A DNA stretch of 64,000 nucleotides from Delphinapterus leucas (taxonomy: Eukaryota; Chordata; Mammalia; Artiodactyla; Monodontidae): positions 7,955,321 through 8,019,320 of the forward strand of contig NW_022098037.1 of assembly GCF_002288925.2 (NCBI RefSeq). Direction: 5' to 3'. The notes below the pieces were generated by a model, which saw nothing but the letters and a program-made list of their open reading frames with translations, was not told the DNA's origin and did no database searches. Of the stretch, positions 45,487-57,496 are shown piece after piece. A program made the translations under genes and the position numbers. Positions within the stretch are counted from its first letter, which is position 1. Every line of letters starts with the position of its first letter.

Positions 45487-47851
45487 GTAGGAGATACAAG
45501 AGAAGGAAAAGACCTACAATAACAAACCCAAAACAATTAGGAAAATGGTAATAGGAACATACATATCGATAATTACCTTAAATGTAAATGGATTAAATGC
45601 TCCAACCAAAAGACATAGATTGCCTGAATGGATGCAAAAACAAGACCCATATATATGCTGTCTACAAGAGACCCACTTCAGACCTAGGGACACATACAGA
45701 CTGAAAGTGAGGGGATGGAAAAAGATACTCCATGCAAATGGAAATCAAAAGAAAGTTGGAGTAGCAATTCACATATCAGACAAAACAGACTTAAAAATAA
45801 AGATTATTACAAGAGACAAAGAAGTACACTACATAATGATCAAATGATCAATCCAAAAAGAAGATATTAAAAATTGTAAATATTTCTGCACCCAACATAG
45901 GAGCACCTCAATACGTAAGGCAAATGCTAATAGCCATAAAAGGGGGAATCAACAGTAACACAATCATAGTAGGGGACTTTTAACACCCCACTGTCACCAA
46001 TGGACAGGTCATCCAAAATGAAAATAAATAAGGAAACACAAGCTCTAAATGACACAATAGACCAGATAGATTTAATAGACATTTATAGGACATTCCACCC
46101 AAAATCAACAGAATACACTTTCTTCTCAAGTGCTCATGGTACATTCTCCGGGGTAGATCATATCAAGGGTCACAAATCAAGCCTTGGTAACTTTAAGAAA
46201 ATGGAAATTGTATCACGTATCTTTTCCGACTACAATGCTGTGAGACTAGATATCAATTACAGAAAAAAATCTGTAAAAAATACAAACACATGGAGGCTAA
46301 ACAATACACTACGAAATAACCAAGAGATCACTGAGGAAATCAAAGAGGAAGTCAGAAAGTACCTAGAAACAAATGACAATGAAAACACGATGACCCAAAA
46401 CCTATGGGATGCAGCAAAAGCAGTTCTAAGAGGGAAGTTTATAGCAATACAAGCCTACCTCAAGAAACAAGAAACATCTCAAATAAACAACTTAACCTTA
46501 CACCTAAAGCAATAGAGAAAGAACAAAAAAAATCCAAAGTTAGCAGAAGGAAAGATATCATAAAGATCAGATGAGAAATAACTGAAAAAGAAATGAAAGA
46601 AACAACAGCAAACATCAATAAAACTAAAAGCTGGTTCTTTGAGAAGATAAGCAAAATTGATAAACCATTAGCCAGATTCATCAAGAAAAAGAGGGAGAAG
46701 ACTCAAATCAATAGAATTACAAATGAAAAAGGAGAAGTAACAACTGACACTGCAGAAACACAAAAGATCATGAGAGATCACTACAAGCAACTATATGCCA
46801 ATAAAATGGACAACCTGGAAGAAATAGACAAATTCTTAGAAAAGCACAACCTTCTGAGACTGAACCAGTAAGAAATAGAGAATATAAAAAGACCATTCAC
46901 AAGCACTGAAATTGAGACTGTGATTAAAAATCTTCCAACAAACAAAAGCCCAGGGCCAGATGGCTTCACAGGCAAATTCTATCAAATATTTAGAGAAGAG
47001 CTAACACCAATCCTTCTCAAAATCTTCCAAAATGTAGAAGAGGCAGGAACACTCCCAGACTCATTCTACCAGACCACCATCACCCTCATACCCAAACCAG
47101 ACAAAGATGTCACAAAGAAAGAAAATGACAGGCCAATATCACTGATGAACACAGAAGCAAAAATCCTCAACAAAATACTAGCAAACAGAATCCAACAACA
47201 CATTAAAAGGATCATACACCATGATCAAGTGGGATTTATCCTACAGATGAAAGGATTCTTCAATATACACAAATCAATCAGTGTCATACACCATATTAAC
47301 AAATTGAAGGATAAAAACCATACGATCATCTCAATAGATGCAGAAAAAGCTTTTGACAAAATTCAACACCCATTTATGATAAAAACCCTCCAGAAAGTAG
47401 GCATAGAGGGAATTTACCTCAACATAATAAAGGCCATATACGACAAACCCACAGCCAACATCGTTCTCAATGGTGAAAAACTGAAACCATTTCCTCTAAG
47501 ATCAGGAATGAGACAAGGTTGTCCACTCTCACCACTATTATTCAACATAGTTTTGGAAGTTTTAGCCACAGCAATCAGAGAAGAAAAAGAAGTAAAAGGA
47601 ATCCAAATCAGAAAAGAAGAAGTAAAGCTGTCACTGTTTGCAGATGACATGATACTATACACAGAGAATCCTAAAGATGCTATGAGAAAACTATTAGAGC
47701 TAATCAATGAATTTGGTAAAGTAGTAGGATACAAAATTAATGCACAGAAATCTCTTGCATTCCTATACACTAATCATGAAAGATCTGAAGGATAAATTAA
47801 GGAAACACTTCCATTTACCATTGCAACAAAAAGAATGAAATACCTAGGAAT

Positions 47852-47923
47852 AAACTTACCTAAGGAGACAAAAGACCTGTATGCAGAAAACTTACCTAAG
47901 GAGATAAAAGACCTGTATGCCAA
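47852..47923 (+). repeat. 36-bp in-frame tandem duplication in ORF2
   Basis: 'aaacttacctaaggaga' and the following 'aaaagacctgtatgc' occur twice with a 36-bp period, beginning at 47852 and 47888. A nearby small deletion then shifts the frame into the open run starting at 47917. Confidence 0.9.
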
Positions 47924-49179
47924 AAACACTAATGAAAAAATTTAAAGATGATACAAACAAATGGAGAGACATACCATGTTCTTGGATTGGAAGAATCAAC
48001 ATTGTGAAAATGACTACACTACCCAAAGCAATCTACAGATTCAATGCAATCCCTATCAAACTACCAATGGCATTTTTCACAGAACTAGAACAAAAAATTC
48101 CACAATTTGTATGGAAACACAAAAGACCCCGAATAGCCAAAGCAACCTTGAGAAAGAAAAATGGAGCTGGAGGAATCAGGCTCCCAGACTTCAGACTATA
48201 CTACAAAGCTACAGTAATCAAGACAGTATGGTACTGGCACAAACACAGAAATATAGATCAATGGAATAGGATAAAAAGCCCAGAGATAAACACACACACA
48301 TATGGTCACCTTATTTTTGATAAAGGAGGCAGGAATATACAATGGAGAAAAGACAGCCTCTTTAATAAGTGGTTCTGGGAAAACTGGACAGCTACATGTA
48401 AAAGAATGAAATTAGAACACTCCCTAACACCATACACAAAAATATACTCAAAGTGGATTAAAGACCTAAATGTAAGGCCACACACTATAAAACTCTTAGA
48501 GGAAAACATCAGCAGAACACTCTATGACATAAGTCATAGCAAGATCCTTATTGACCCACCTCCTAGAGAAATGGAAATAAAAACAAAAGCAAAAAATGGG
48601 ACCTAATGAAACTTAAAAGCTTTTGCACAGCAAAGGAAACCATAAACAAGCCAAAAAGATAACCCTCAGAATGGGAGAAAATATTTGCAAATGAAGCACC
48701 TGACAAAGGATTAATTTCCAAAATTTACAAGCAGCTCATGCAACTCAGTATCAAAAAAACAAACAACCTAATACAAAAATGGACAGAAAAACTAAATAGA
48801 CATTTCTCCAAAGAAGATACACAGATTGCCAACAAACACAGGAAAGGATGCTCAACATCACTAATCATTAGAGAAATGCAAATCAAAACTACAATGAGGT
48901 ATCACCTCACACCAGTCAGAATGGGCATCAAAAAATCTACAAACAATAAATGCTGGAGAAGGTGTGGAGAAAAGGGAACCCTCTTGCACTGTTGGTGGGA
49001 AAGTGAACTGATACAGCCACTATGGAGAACAGTATGGAGGTTCCTGAAAAAACTACAAATAGAACTACCATACGACCCAGCAATCCCACTACTGGGCATA
49101 TACCCTGAGAAAACCATAATTCACAAGGAGTCATGTACCACAATGTTCACTGCAGCTCTATTTACAATAGACAGGACTT

Positions 49180-49233
49180 CGACAGATGAATGGATAAAGT
49201 GCCCATCGATAGATGAATGGATAAAGAAGATGT
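49180..49233 (+). repeat. 27-bp tandem duplication near ORF2 end
   Basis: 'agatgaatggataaag' is repeated with a 27-bp period from 49180 to 49207, replacing part of the usual sequence between the ALFTI and KKMWHIYTM segments. The frame is kept. Confidence 0.8.
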
Positions 49234-49304
49234 GGCACATATATACAATGGAATATTACTCAGCCATAAAAAGAAACAAAACTGAGTTATTTGTAGTGAG
49301 GTAG

Positions 49305-49733
49305 ATGGACCTAGAGTCTGTCATACAGAGTGAAGTAAGGGAAAAACAAATACTGTATGCTAACACATATATATGGAATAAAAAAAAAAGGATCTGAAGA
49401 ACCTAGGCCTGGGACCGGAATAAAGACACAGACGTAGAGAATGCACTTGAGGACACGGGGAGGGGGTAAGCTGGGACGAAGTGAGAGAGTGGCATGGACT
49501 TATATATACTACCAAATGTAAAATAGCTAGTGGGAAGCAGCCTCTTAGCACAGGGAGATCAGCTTAGTGCTTTGTGACCACCTAGAGGGGTTGGATAGGG
49601 ATGGTGGGAGGGAGACAGAAGAGGGAGGAGATATGGGGATATAGGTATATTTATAGCTGATTCACTTTGTTATAAAGCAGAAACTAACACACCATTGTAA
49701 AGCAATTATATTCCCATAAAGATGTTTAAAAAA
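49305..49733 (+). other. L1 3' UTR
   Basis: Non-coding. Holds a G-rich stretch ('gaggacacggggagggggt' at about 49451-49469) and ends with 'gcaattatattcccataaag', then 'atgtttaaaaaaataaa'. The short tail suggests an old insertion or tail shortening. Confidence 0.85.
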
Positions 49734-49950
49734 ATAAAATGGCATAGCATTTGCATATAACCTATGTATACCTTTCCATATACTTTAAATTATCTCTAGA
49801 TTATTTATAATATTTACCTAATACAATGTAAATGTTATGTAAATAGTTCACTGCAAATTCCAATTTTTCCTTTCGGAACTTTTTGGAATTTTTAAAGAAA
49901 TATTTTCTATCCTCAGTTGGTTGAATCGGAGGAGGGGAGGGCTGACTGTA

Positions 49951-51109
49951 TTTCATCTAGTGGTTTGTCAAATTCCATAATATAAGAGAATACCGGTGTA
50001 AGAGGGCAGTGAGAGGTTGGATGTCATCAATAGTACTTGTGACAGATGCTCTGACAGTAACTGATCAGAGCACTTGGGGACAAAGGTCAATGTACAAAAC
50101 AGTTAGTTTTTGGTTTGCTGTTAGAGAATAGCTTTCTCTGATTCTTAGCATTTCTTAAGGGAAAGCACAAAGGATTTTCATTTCCTCCAATAGCCCCTGG
50201 ACTGAGATTTCTATTACCTGTCATCCACCAGTCTCAGTCATTGGAGAACAGAGCAGGAAGAACACAGGTTTTTCCATCACCTGCTTTTCGATAGAAAGTG
50301 CTCTTGGAGATACTTTGAGGATCTAGGAAACTAATAATAGACAGAAAAATCTTAAATTCATTTTACACACTCTTTTGTTAATTTGCAGGAAGAAAAACAG
50401 GATTCAAATTTGGGATTTTGTGACTCCATTCTAGCTGAAAGCAGCTTATATTTCAAGTCTCTTTGATATTACCACATGAAAAAATTCACAACTAGGTCTC
50501 AGTTAATGGAAATCTTAATTACACTGAGCTGCTGCTTCTATTACTGTAACAACAAAAGAATACATCTTTTACAGCGACTCACAACTCATCTGAGACATCC
50601 TTTCTCAGAATGCTATTTATTTATTGAATGACTTCAATGCAATGTATTCTCCTACCTCTCCTCCACCCGCCACCCAATATACCCTGCCCCTATCCAGCTG
50701 GGATTGATTGACTATCCTGTAGCACCAAGGGAATAATTCTCAAGCTTCTGTTGCCAATTTTTAAAAAGGTTGTATCATGGGATAACTCAATATTGAAATA
50801 ATTGATTACAATGCAGCCAAGAATATTATCAGGGTGTCTGAGTACTCAAATCTTTTTCACAGTCCTTAAGCCCCGTGACTTTGCTATAGCATGAATAACT
50901 CTTTGCCCCTCTGTCCAGGACCACTCAGCCTGACACTTTGGTGATAACAACATCTTAGGTCTCCTCCTATTTCCCTTCTTTTTTCTTTCCACAATTTTCT
51001 TCTGAGCAATTTATTTTCTCCCATGATTCCTAGTCATCTCTTCTAAAAAGAAAATCCCAACCTTCAACCTCAAGCAGAGACTCCTGTGGTCATTCACTCC
51101 CAACACTTG
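49951..51109. other. Unassigned sequence, no gene seen
   Basis: AT-moderate unique DNA without a recognised repeat or coding frame. Confidence 0.5.
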
Positions 51110-51260
51110 GTTTCCTATCTCCCCAAGGATGTCTCAAGCGTCTCCAACTCAGTTTGACCACATCTGAGCTTGTTGTTAAACCTGCTCCCATTTCTGTAAC
51201 ATCCGTTCCATCTAATTGGTCACCAAGGCCTAGAGATTCAAATTCTACAGCATTTTACAG
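51110..51260 (+). mobile_element. L2 LINE fragment
   Basis: 'gtctccaactcagtttgacc', 'cttgttgttaaacctgctcc' and 'catctaattggtcaccaagg' resemble an internal L2 3' region. The 131-codon frame at 51154-51549 starts here and is not considered a gene. Confidence 0.6.
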
Positions 51261-52169
51261 CAGAATATTATTCGGAAAAATTAGACAGTGTGTACCCCCT
51301 CTCCTGTCCCCTGCTGCCTACTCATTTTGTCTTACAATGACCACCATTCACATAGCAGTAAAGGGATGTCACAGAAGAAAACAATCTTGGGTCTTTGGGT
51401 TCAAAAACCAAGACACAAAGAGAACTCAGTGTATGAATACTGTAGTAGGAGAAACTTGTGGTCAGTTCCAGCTCCCCTATCTACATCCAGTAGGTAAGGA
51501 TATCTTGGGTCAAAGTGAAAAATTAGAGGACCAGAGAGAGTATGAATAAGGAGAGAAGTTTGTAGACACCAGGACAAGGAGACCAGGATTGATCCCTTTT
51601 AGGCCTTGCACAGCCTACACTCCTGTGGATGTCATCCTTAGCCACGCCCATAAACCATGGGGAACTGAGCCTGTGCTCATTGTGGAGACTTCACCTCAGT
51701 GAGCAATGTGCATGGCCATGCTTGGCAGCTCTATTAATGGTCCTTCATGATGGCATCTGGTACTCGCCTAGGGAGAGTAACCAGCAGAAATGACTTAGGA
51801 CATCTAAGTTCTAAATGACTTACCATGACTTACCAACTTAACCACGTGTTGGCAACTCCTGTCATTGAGTTCGTAAACCTCTCCTCTCCTACCCACCCTT
51901 TGAGATGGAGAATGCATATTAGAGAGGGCATGGTGGCATGAGAGGAAAATCACTCCAACACAGGTATTTGGGTACACATGAGAAAGATATGCTCAAGGTC
52001 TTCCTCTGAGTCAAGGCCGTAGTAGGAGAAACAGCCCACCCTACAATCTCTTAGATCTGTGACCTTGTCTCTACTTTCCCTACCATTAGCCTATTTGAGG
52101 TCTTTATTACCTTCTTACATATGCCATATGTCATTGGCTTCTCATCCTTCCCATCTGTCTCACACGTTG
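51261..52169. other. Unassigned sequence, no gene seen
   Basis: The 131-codon frame beginning at 51154 ends at 51549. It has no domain, and its N-terminal third is L2-derived. Confidence 0.45.
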
Positions 52170-52640
52170 GGTCCCTTCAAGTTAGCTCCATGTTGAAATA
52201 CCATGAGTGGTTCTCTATTTCATATTGAGTCAAGTTCAAACTCCACTCAGGACTTCTCTATATAGGTATCAAAACCAATCTTACCTCCTATAAGCCTTAA
52301 AGGTAAGCATCCAATCTTGGCTCTGTTTTAATTCATAGACCACAGGGGCTACTTTTCCTTTTTATCTCTACAGGATTAAGTTCCATCCAACTTGTAGAGA
52401 CCCATTTCATCATGAGTCCTTTCCCCAATACCTTACTTCCACATCAAATGCTAGAAGTCACCTCTTCCTCCTCTGACTTTCCACAGCACTTTATCTCCAC
52501 CTCTTTTCTGGTTCTTTTACTTTACATATTTTATATGTAATATCTTATTTACCCTCCTAAACTGCATGTCTCTCGAGGGCAGAAACAAAGCACGATTCAT
52601 CTTGGAGTCATCCAGAAAGACTAGACCCTGCCTGATACAT
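52170..52640 (+). mobile_element. L2/L3-like LINE fragment
   Basis: 'ttgagtcaagttcaaactcc', 'ccacagcactttatctccac' and 'ctgcatgtctctcgagggca' resemble L2-type 3' sequence. Diverged. Confidence 0.5.
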
Positions 52641-52959
52641 AAAATTCAAGATGCATACTTGTTAGAGAAAAGATAGTTTTTTATTAAATATCTGTGGTTT
52701 GTGTTATGCATCTGGTTGGACTGAAATGGTGTTAGTGTGTTCTGAAGTGACTTCCTGTAAAATTGCTTAATATCTGAGCTAAGTAGTATTGAGTGCAAAA
52801 GGTGAAAAAAATAGAAACACTCAAGATCAAACATCAAAGTTAATTTTATTATTGTATGGACTGAGTGATGTTAATGTTTAAAAAATTTTTAAGTCGTAGC
52901 ATTTCATTTTTGCCTCATGCCCCAAATTTTGGAATCTCTAGCTTCACTCGTTCACATTC

Positions 52960-53840
52960 TAGACTCCACCAGAGCATCCCTTTGTCTCTACTTTTAGAAT
53001 ATATCCAGGATCCCAGCCATTCTTACCATTTCTACCACTACTTCAGTTTAAGCTGTCATCAACTATGTTACTGTATATGTAATACTTACTATAATATATA
53101 CTTACTATAATATAGAATATATAGTATTTTATTGTTATTTATAATTATGTGTTGTAAGTTATCACCTCATATTATAATTACTGCCACCTAGATTACTGTA
53201 ATAGCCCTGTAATTTTCCACTGTCCCTATAGTCTATTTCAATATGGCCACTGAAGTGATCATGTGAAAACAGAAATCAGATCGCATCATACCTCTACTCA
53301 AAACCTTCCATGGCTCTCCATCTCATTCAGAAGAAAATAAATACATTGTCTTTATAGTGGTCCACCAGTTCTTACCTGTTCTGCCTCCAGACCTGCTTTG
53401 CCTGTGATTCCATTTCTTGATGGCTCTGATCCAGTCACACTGGTGTCCTTGCTGGTCCTTGAACAACCCAGATGCTATTCTGCCTTCGAGCCTATGCCTG
53501 ACTGTCCCATGTGAACACTCTTCTCCCAGGTTTGTGTAGGACTAACGTCTCACATCCTTTAAGTCGCTACTTAGATGTCACTTACTCAATAAGAACTATT
53601 CCCTTTAACCCTATTTAAAACTGTACTTGCCCCAAGGGCTCCTGATTCCTTCCACTCATCACCTTTCAACAAACAACATTACTCACTTATTTATTCTGTT
53701 TATCTTCTGACTTCCTCCACTAGAATATAAGTTCCATGAAGGCAGAGATTTTTGTCTGTTTTGTTCAATGATGTATCCTTAGACCTTAGATCAATTTCTG
53801 AAACATAGTAGGTGCTCAATAAATATGGAGAGAATGAATG
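52960..53840 (+). mobile_element. L2 LINE, long 3' segment
   Basis: 'cagatcgcatcatacctcta', then 'ccatggctctccatctcatt', 'ttccactagaatataagttc'-type wording, 'gaaggcagagatttttgtct' and 'agtaggtgctcaataaatat' in order to the L2 tail. Confidence 0.88.
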
Positions 53841-53870
53841 GTATAGTATTAGAGTTAAAAGGAAGGACTC

Positions 53871-54758
53871 TGCACATGCTCACCAACATTTGTTACTTGT
53901 GTTCTTTTTGATGATAGTCATTCTCATACACTGTTGGTGGAAATGTAAATTGGTGCAGACACTGTGTAAAACAGTATGAAGATTTCCCAAAAAACTAAAA
54001 ATAGAACTACCACATGATTCAGCAATTCCACACCTGGGTATATATTTGGAAAACAAAAACACTAATTCAAAAAGTTACATGTACCCCAATGTTCATAGCA
54101 GCATTATTTATAATTGCCAGGATATAAAAGCAACCTAAGTGTCCATTAACAAATGAATGGATAAAGAAGATGTGGTATATATATAAAATGGAATGTTACT
54201 CAGCCATAAAAAGAATGAAATAATGTCATTTGCAGCAACATGGATGGACTTGGAGAGTATTATGCTAAGTGAAATAAGTCAGAAAGAGAAAAACAAATAC
54301 TGTATGATACCACTTATATGTGGAATCAAAAAAACACAACGAACTAGTGAATATAACATTAAAGAAGTAGACTCACAGATATAGAGAACAGACTAATGGT
54401 TACCAGTGGGGAGAGGGAAGGGGGTATGGGCAGTGCAGGGGTAGAAGTTTAAGAGGTACAAATTATTATGTATAAAATAAGCTACAAGGATATATTGTAC
54501 AACACAGGGAATATAGCCAATATTTTATAATAACTATAAATGGAGCATAACCTTTAAAATTGTGAATCACTAGATTGTACACCTGCAACATATAATATTG
54601 TACAGCAACTACACTTCAATTAAAAAAAAAGAATCCAGAAAACCAAATTTGGGGAATGTGCTAAATCTCCTGATATGATAAATTTCATCTTTATTTTTTT
54701 TTAAACTATGCATATGAGTCAAGCAACAAAGTGTTTGCTAGCAAAAACAAAAACAAAA
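53871..54758 (+). mobile_element. L1 3' end with inverted 5' part and extra 3' tail
   Basis: 53871-53925 is L1 sequence in antisense; from 'catacactgttggtgg' the plus strand continues to the L1 3' end ('gtacagcaactacacttcaa', then A9 at about 54620-54630). A further 127 non-L1 bases end in (AAAAAC)n. The flanking duplication aaggactc is at 53863-53870 and 54759-54766, outside the extra tail. The inversion is the classic twin-priming structure. Confidence 0.75.
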
Positions 54759-54766
54759 AAGGACTC

Positions 54767-55769
54767 CATAGAGTCTTAGACTCTCTAGTCTAGTGGTTCC
54801 TGATTTGAGGGTCTCTGAAAGTCATAATGACATCATTGAGCTCTTTTCATAATTTAAAGAAAGCCTAGTGAAAATTAAGCATTTGGCCATGATAAAATTG
54901 CCTAGTTCTGTGGTTCCTAAACTATGTATTAAGGAATATAGGAGTGAAGGGGGCCTAAAGGGGCCTCAGTGAACTCAGAGAGACCCTGCAGGAAATTTTA
55001 TATTTCTGGGAAATAGCAGTACTCAAGCAGTACTGTCAGACATCAGGGCAATTTTTAGCTCAAGGTAGTTCATAATTTGAACATTAAATTGTGCTACATT
55101 TCTTTTGATAACTTCCTACCTGTGAAAGTGAGTTTTCCATAAGTGCTGCAACAAAAAGCAATTGAGTGTCATGTGAAAGTCAATGTGGAACAGGAAATAA
55201 TTTATCATTATCTGTTAATAATCTGTTTACAAATCTGATTCCAAGATTTGCTAAGGTGTCCCATGCCCAATAGGCACATACACCTATAATTGTGGTTTTA
55301 TAAGAATAAAATTTAAAAATATTTTTAAAGTTTAGGTGTACTTTTCTTCAAATGGCTACTAAGCTATTAGGACTTAAATATGTACTGAGTTGTTTGGATC
55401 TAAGTTCTACAGAATGGCCAATTTTTTTTTTGGCCTAGGAGGACCATGAAAAAAAAATTGAGGCCCTAAGAGTGCCATGAATTGAGAAAGTCTAAGCATG
55501 TTTGGCTTATGCACACAAAAATTTATTTTATTGATTTCAGCTACAATCATCAAATTAGTGTAACCTTGTGGTGTCATGTTTATGAACAGGTCCGATTGGC
55601 AATACTATGGATGTCTCTAATAGAAAATAAATCATTAATGAACAAAAAATGAATCATTAATAAATGTTCTTTCTTAGATTAAGTCTTTAAAAATATAAGG
55701 AACTGGAGGAAAAGATATTTAAAGTGTCCTTGTTCAGGGATGGATAGAAAACCCAGACCTTGTCCGAGG
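54767..55769. other. Unassigned; weak hAT-like pieces
   Basis: 'tctagtggttcctgatttga' at about 54787 and 'tctgtggttcctaaactatg' at about 54908 resemble starts of hAT-type MITEs (MER5-like). Too weak to annotate firmly. No gene seen. Confidence 0.35.
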
Positions 55770-55900
55770 GCCTGGTTACACACACAAGGAAGCTAAGATC
55801 TGTCAAGATTGAGTGACATGAGCACAGTCATACAGCTGGTTAAGGAAGAATCAGGGTCACCATCTAACCTCTTGTCCCTTTTCCAATGTACTTCACCAGG
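55770..55900 (-). mobile_element. MIR SINE fragment, antisense
   Basis: 'gacatgagcacagtcataca', 'gctggttaaggaagaatcag' and the following bases resemble antisense MIR. Confidence 0.55.
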
Positions 55901-56402
55901 CTTCCTCCCTAAGCCTATATGGAGTTCAGGGAAGGATTTTTGAATACGTTGAGGTTTTTGTAGGTAAATGATCACTCTACCCGCACTCTGGTGAAGAGTA
56001 CTTTCCTCTCCATGCTGTGTCCTTTGGGCTTGGAATAATTCCTAGAACACATTCTAAAAATGCACGTTAAATTGAATTATATAGTAACCATTACATCTAT
56101 AGAAGATATTTTTGAAACCTCAGAAGTATATTGATGATAACTAACCCAACAGGGAGGTTAGAAAAACCACTTCGTTTACAGAAGGAAGGAATCAGTGCTG
56201 GTTAATGTGACAATGCATTAAAAATTGTGTGTTGAGCAGGTGTGCTTGGAGATGACTTTATTTCACAGCATTTCTTGTGAAATGCTAGAGAGAATAAAGC
56301 CTTAGAGAGCTATGTACAGCCCTCTCAGTTAAGAGAAACGTTTGATTAAGAAGTCAAAGTCTTAATCATTTTTCGGGTAGCTCATGTGTTAAGATTTGAG
56401 GG
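55901..56402. other. Unassigned sequence, no gene seen
   Basis: No recognised repeat or coding frame. Confidence 0.5.
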
Positions 56403-56411
56403 TAAGACTAT

Positions 56412-57487
56412 TTTTTTTTCTTTTTAAACATCTTTATTGGAGTATATGCCTGGTAATTTTTTTTTTTTACATCTTTATTGGAGTATAATTGCTTTACAAT
56501 GGTGTGTTAGTTTCTGCTTTATAACAAAGTGTATCAGTTATACATGTACATATGTTCCCATATCTCTTCCCTCTTGCGTCTCCCTCCCTCCCACCCTCCC
56601 TATCCCACCCCTCCAGGAGGTCACAAAGCACCGAGCTGATCTCCCTGTGCTATGCGGCTGCTTCCCACTAGCTATCTATTTTACGTTTGGTAGTGTATAT
56701 ATGTCCATGCCACTCTCTCACTTTGTCACAGCTTACCCTTCTCCCTCCCCATATCCTCAAGTCCATTCTCTAGTAGGTCTGTGTCTTTATTCCCATCTTA
56801 ACCCTAGGTTCTTCATGACATCTTTTTTTCCCTTAAATTCCATATATATGTGTTAGCATATGGTATTTGTCTTTCTTTCTCTTTCTGACTTACTTCACTC
56901 TGTATGACAGACTCTAGGTCCATCCACCTCACTACAAATAACTCAATTTCATTTCTTTTTATGGCTGAGTAATATTCCATTGTATATATGTGCCACGTCT
57001 TCTTTATCCATTCATCCGATGATGGACACTTAGGTTGCTTCCCTCTCCTGGCTATTGTAAATACAGCTGCAATGAACATTTTGGCACATGACTCTTTTTG
57101 AATTATGGTTTTCTCAGGGTATATGCCCAGTAGTGGGATTGCTGGGTCGTATGGTAGTTCTATTTGTAGTTTTTTAAGGAACTCCATACTGTTCTCCATA
57201 ATGGCTGTACCAATTTACATTCCCACCAGCAGTGCAAGAGTGTTCCCTTTTCTCCACACCCTCTCCAGTATTTTTTGTTTCTAGATTTTTTGATGATGGC
57301 CATTCTGACTGGTGTGAGGTGATATCTCATTGTAGTTTCGATTTGCATTTCTCTAATGATTAGTGATGTTGAGCATCCTGTCATGTGTTTGTTGGCAATT
57401 TGTATATCTTCTTTGGAGAAATGTCTATTTAGGTCTTCTGCCCATTTTTGGATTGGGTTGCTTGTTTTTTTGTTATTGAGCTGAAGA
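56412..57487 (-). mobile_element. 5'-truncated L1, 1.1 kb, doubled 3' terminus
   Basis: Antisense L1 3' UTR and ORF2 end. TSD taagactat at 56403-56411 and 57488-57496. The 3' terminus is present twice: 'catctttattggagtat' at 56430-56446 and again at 56471-56487, separated by a T-run and a short spacer. The ORF2 end (56813-57384) has a frameshift near 57178, and its cysteine motif starts KYWRGCG, with the first cysteine lost. Confidence 0.93.
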
Positions 57488-57496
57488 TAAGACTAT

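Larger units (their letters stand above)
45545..49304 (+). pseudogene. L1 ORF2 (endonuclease / reverse transcriptase), multiply broken
   Basis: ORF2 would nick target DNA and copy L1 RNA. The N-terminal endonuclease is visible (LNVNGLN, LQETHF) but stops at TGA 45845. The GDFN active-site motif is split by one extra T at 45978-45981. The SDH histidine is Tyr (codon 46231-46233). The RT part (46920-47795) is open with LFADDMILY and FADD at 47637-47648. Stops or shifts also occur at 46513, 46869, 47793 and 48604. The C-terminal cysteine region is kept ([14 protein letters not shown]). Confidence 0.93.
42385..49733 (+). mobile_element. Full-length L1, about 7.35 kb
   Basis: A 16-bp exact TSD (ataaaatggcatagca) at 42369-42384 and 49734-49749 fixes both ends. 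Order: 2.2-kb 5' UTR, ORF1 (44594-45486), a short spacer, ORF2 (45545-49304), 3' UTR and a short A-rich tail. The beginning 'ggaagaccttcaagatgaca' and the 3' end matching the minus-strand L1s at 17454 and 56412 show one cetartiodactyl-type L1 lineage. Both ORFs are broken, so it cannot move on its own. Confidence 0.95.
42288..49948. mobile_element. Tigger/pogo-type MITE split by full-length L1
   Basis: The two halves are 42288-42384 and 49750-49948 (about 296 bp without the L1). The left end begins CAGTCACACCTCC and the right end is GGAGGGCTGACTG, forming near-inverted termini, each next to a TA dinucleotide, as for mariner/Tigger transposons. Internal 'ggttccaggacccctgcgga' and 'ttgcatataacctatgtata' blocks are typical of this group. 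No transposase. Confidence 0.7.

Noticed and set aside
46920..47795. 291-codon frame as a functional reverse transcriptase gene
   Set aside because: It is only the RT part of a broken L1 ORF2, with stops and frameshifts on both sides.
51154..51549. 131-codon frame as a coding gene
   Set aside because: Its first third is L2-derived and no domain or splice context is visible.
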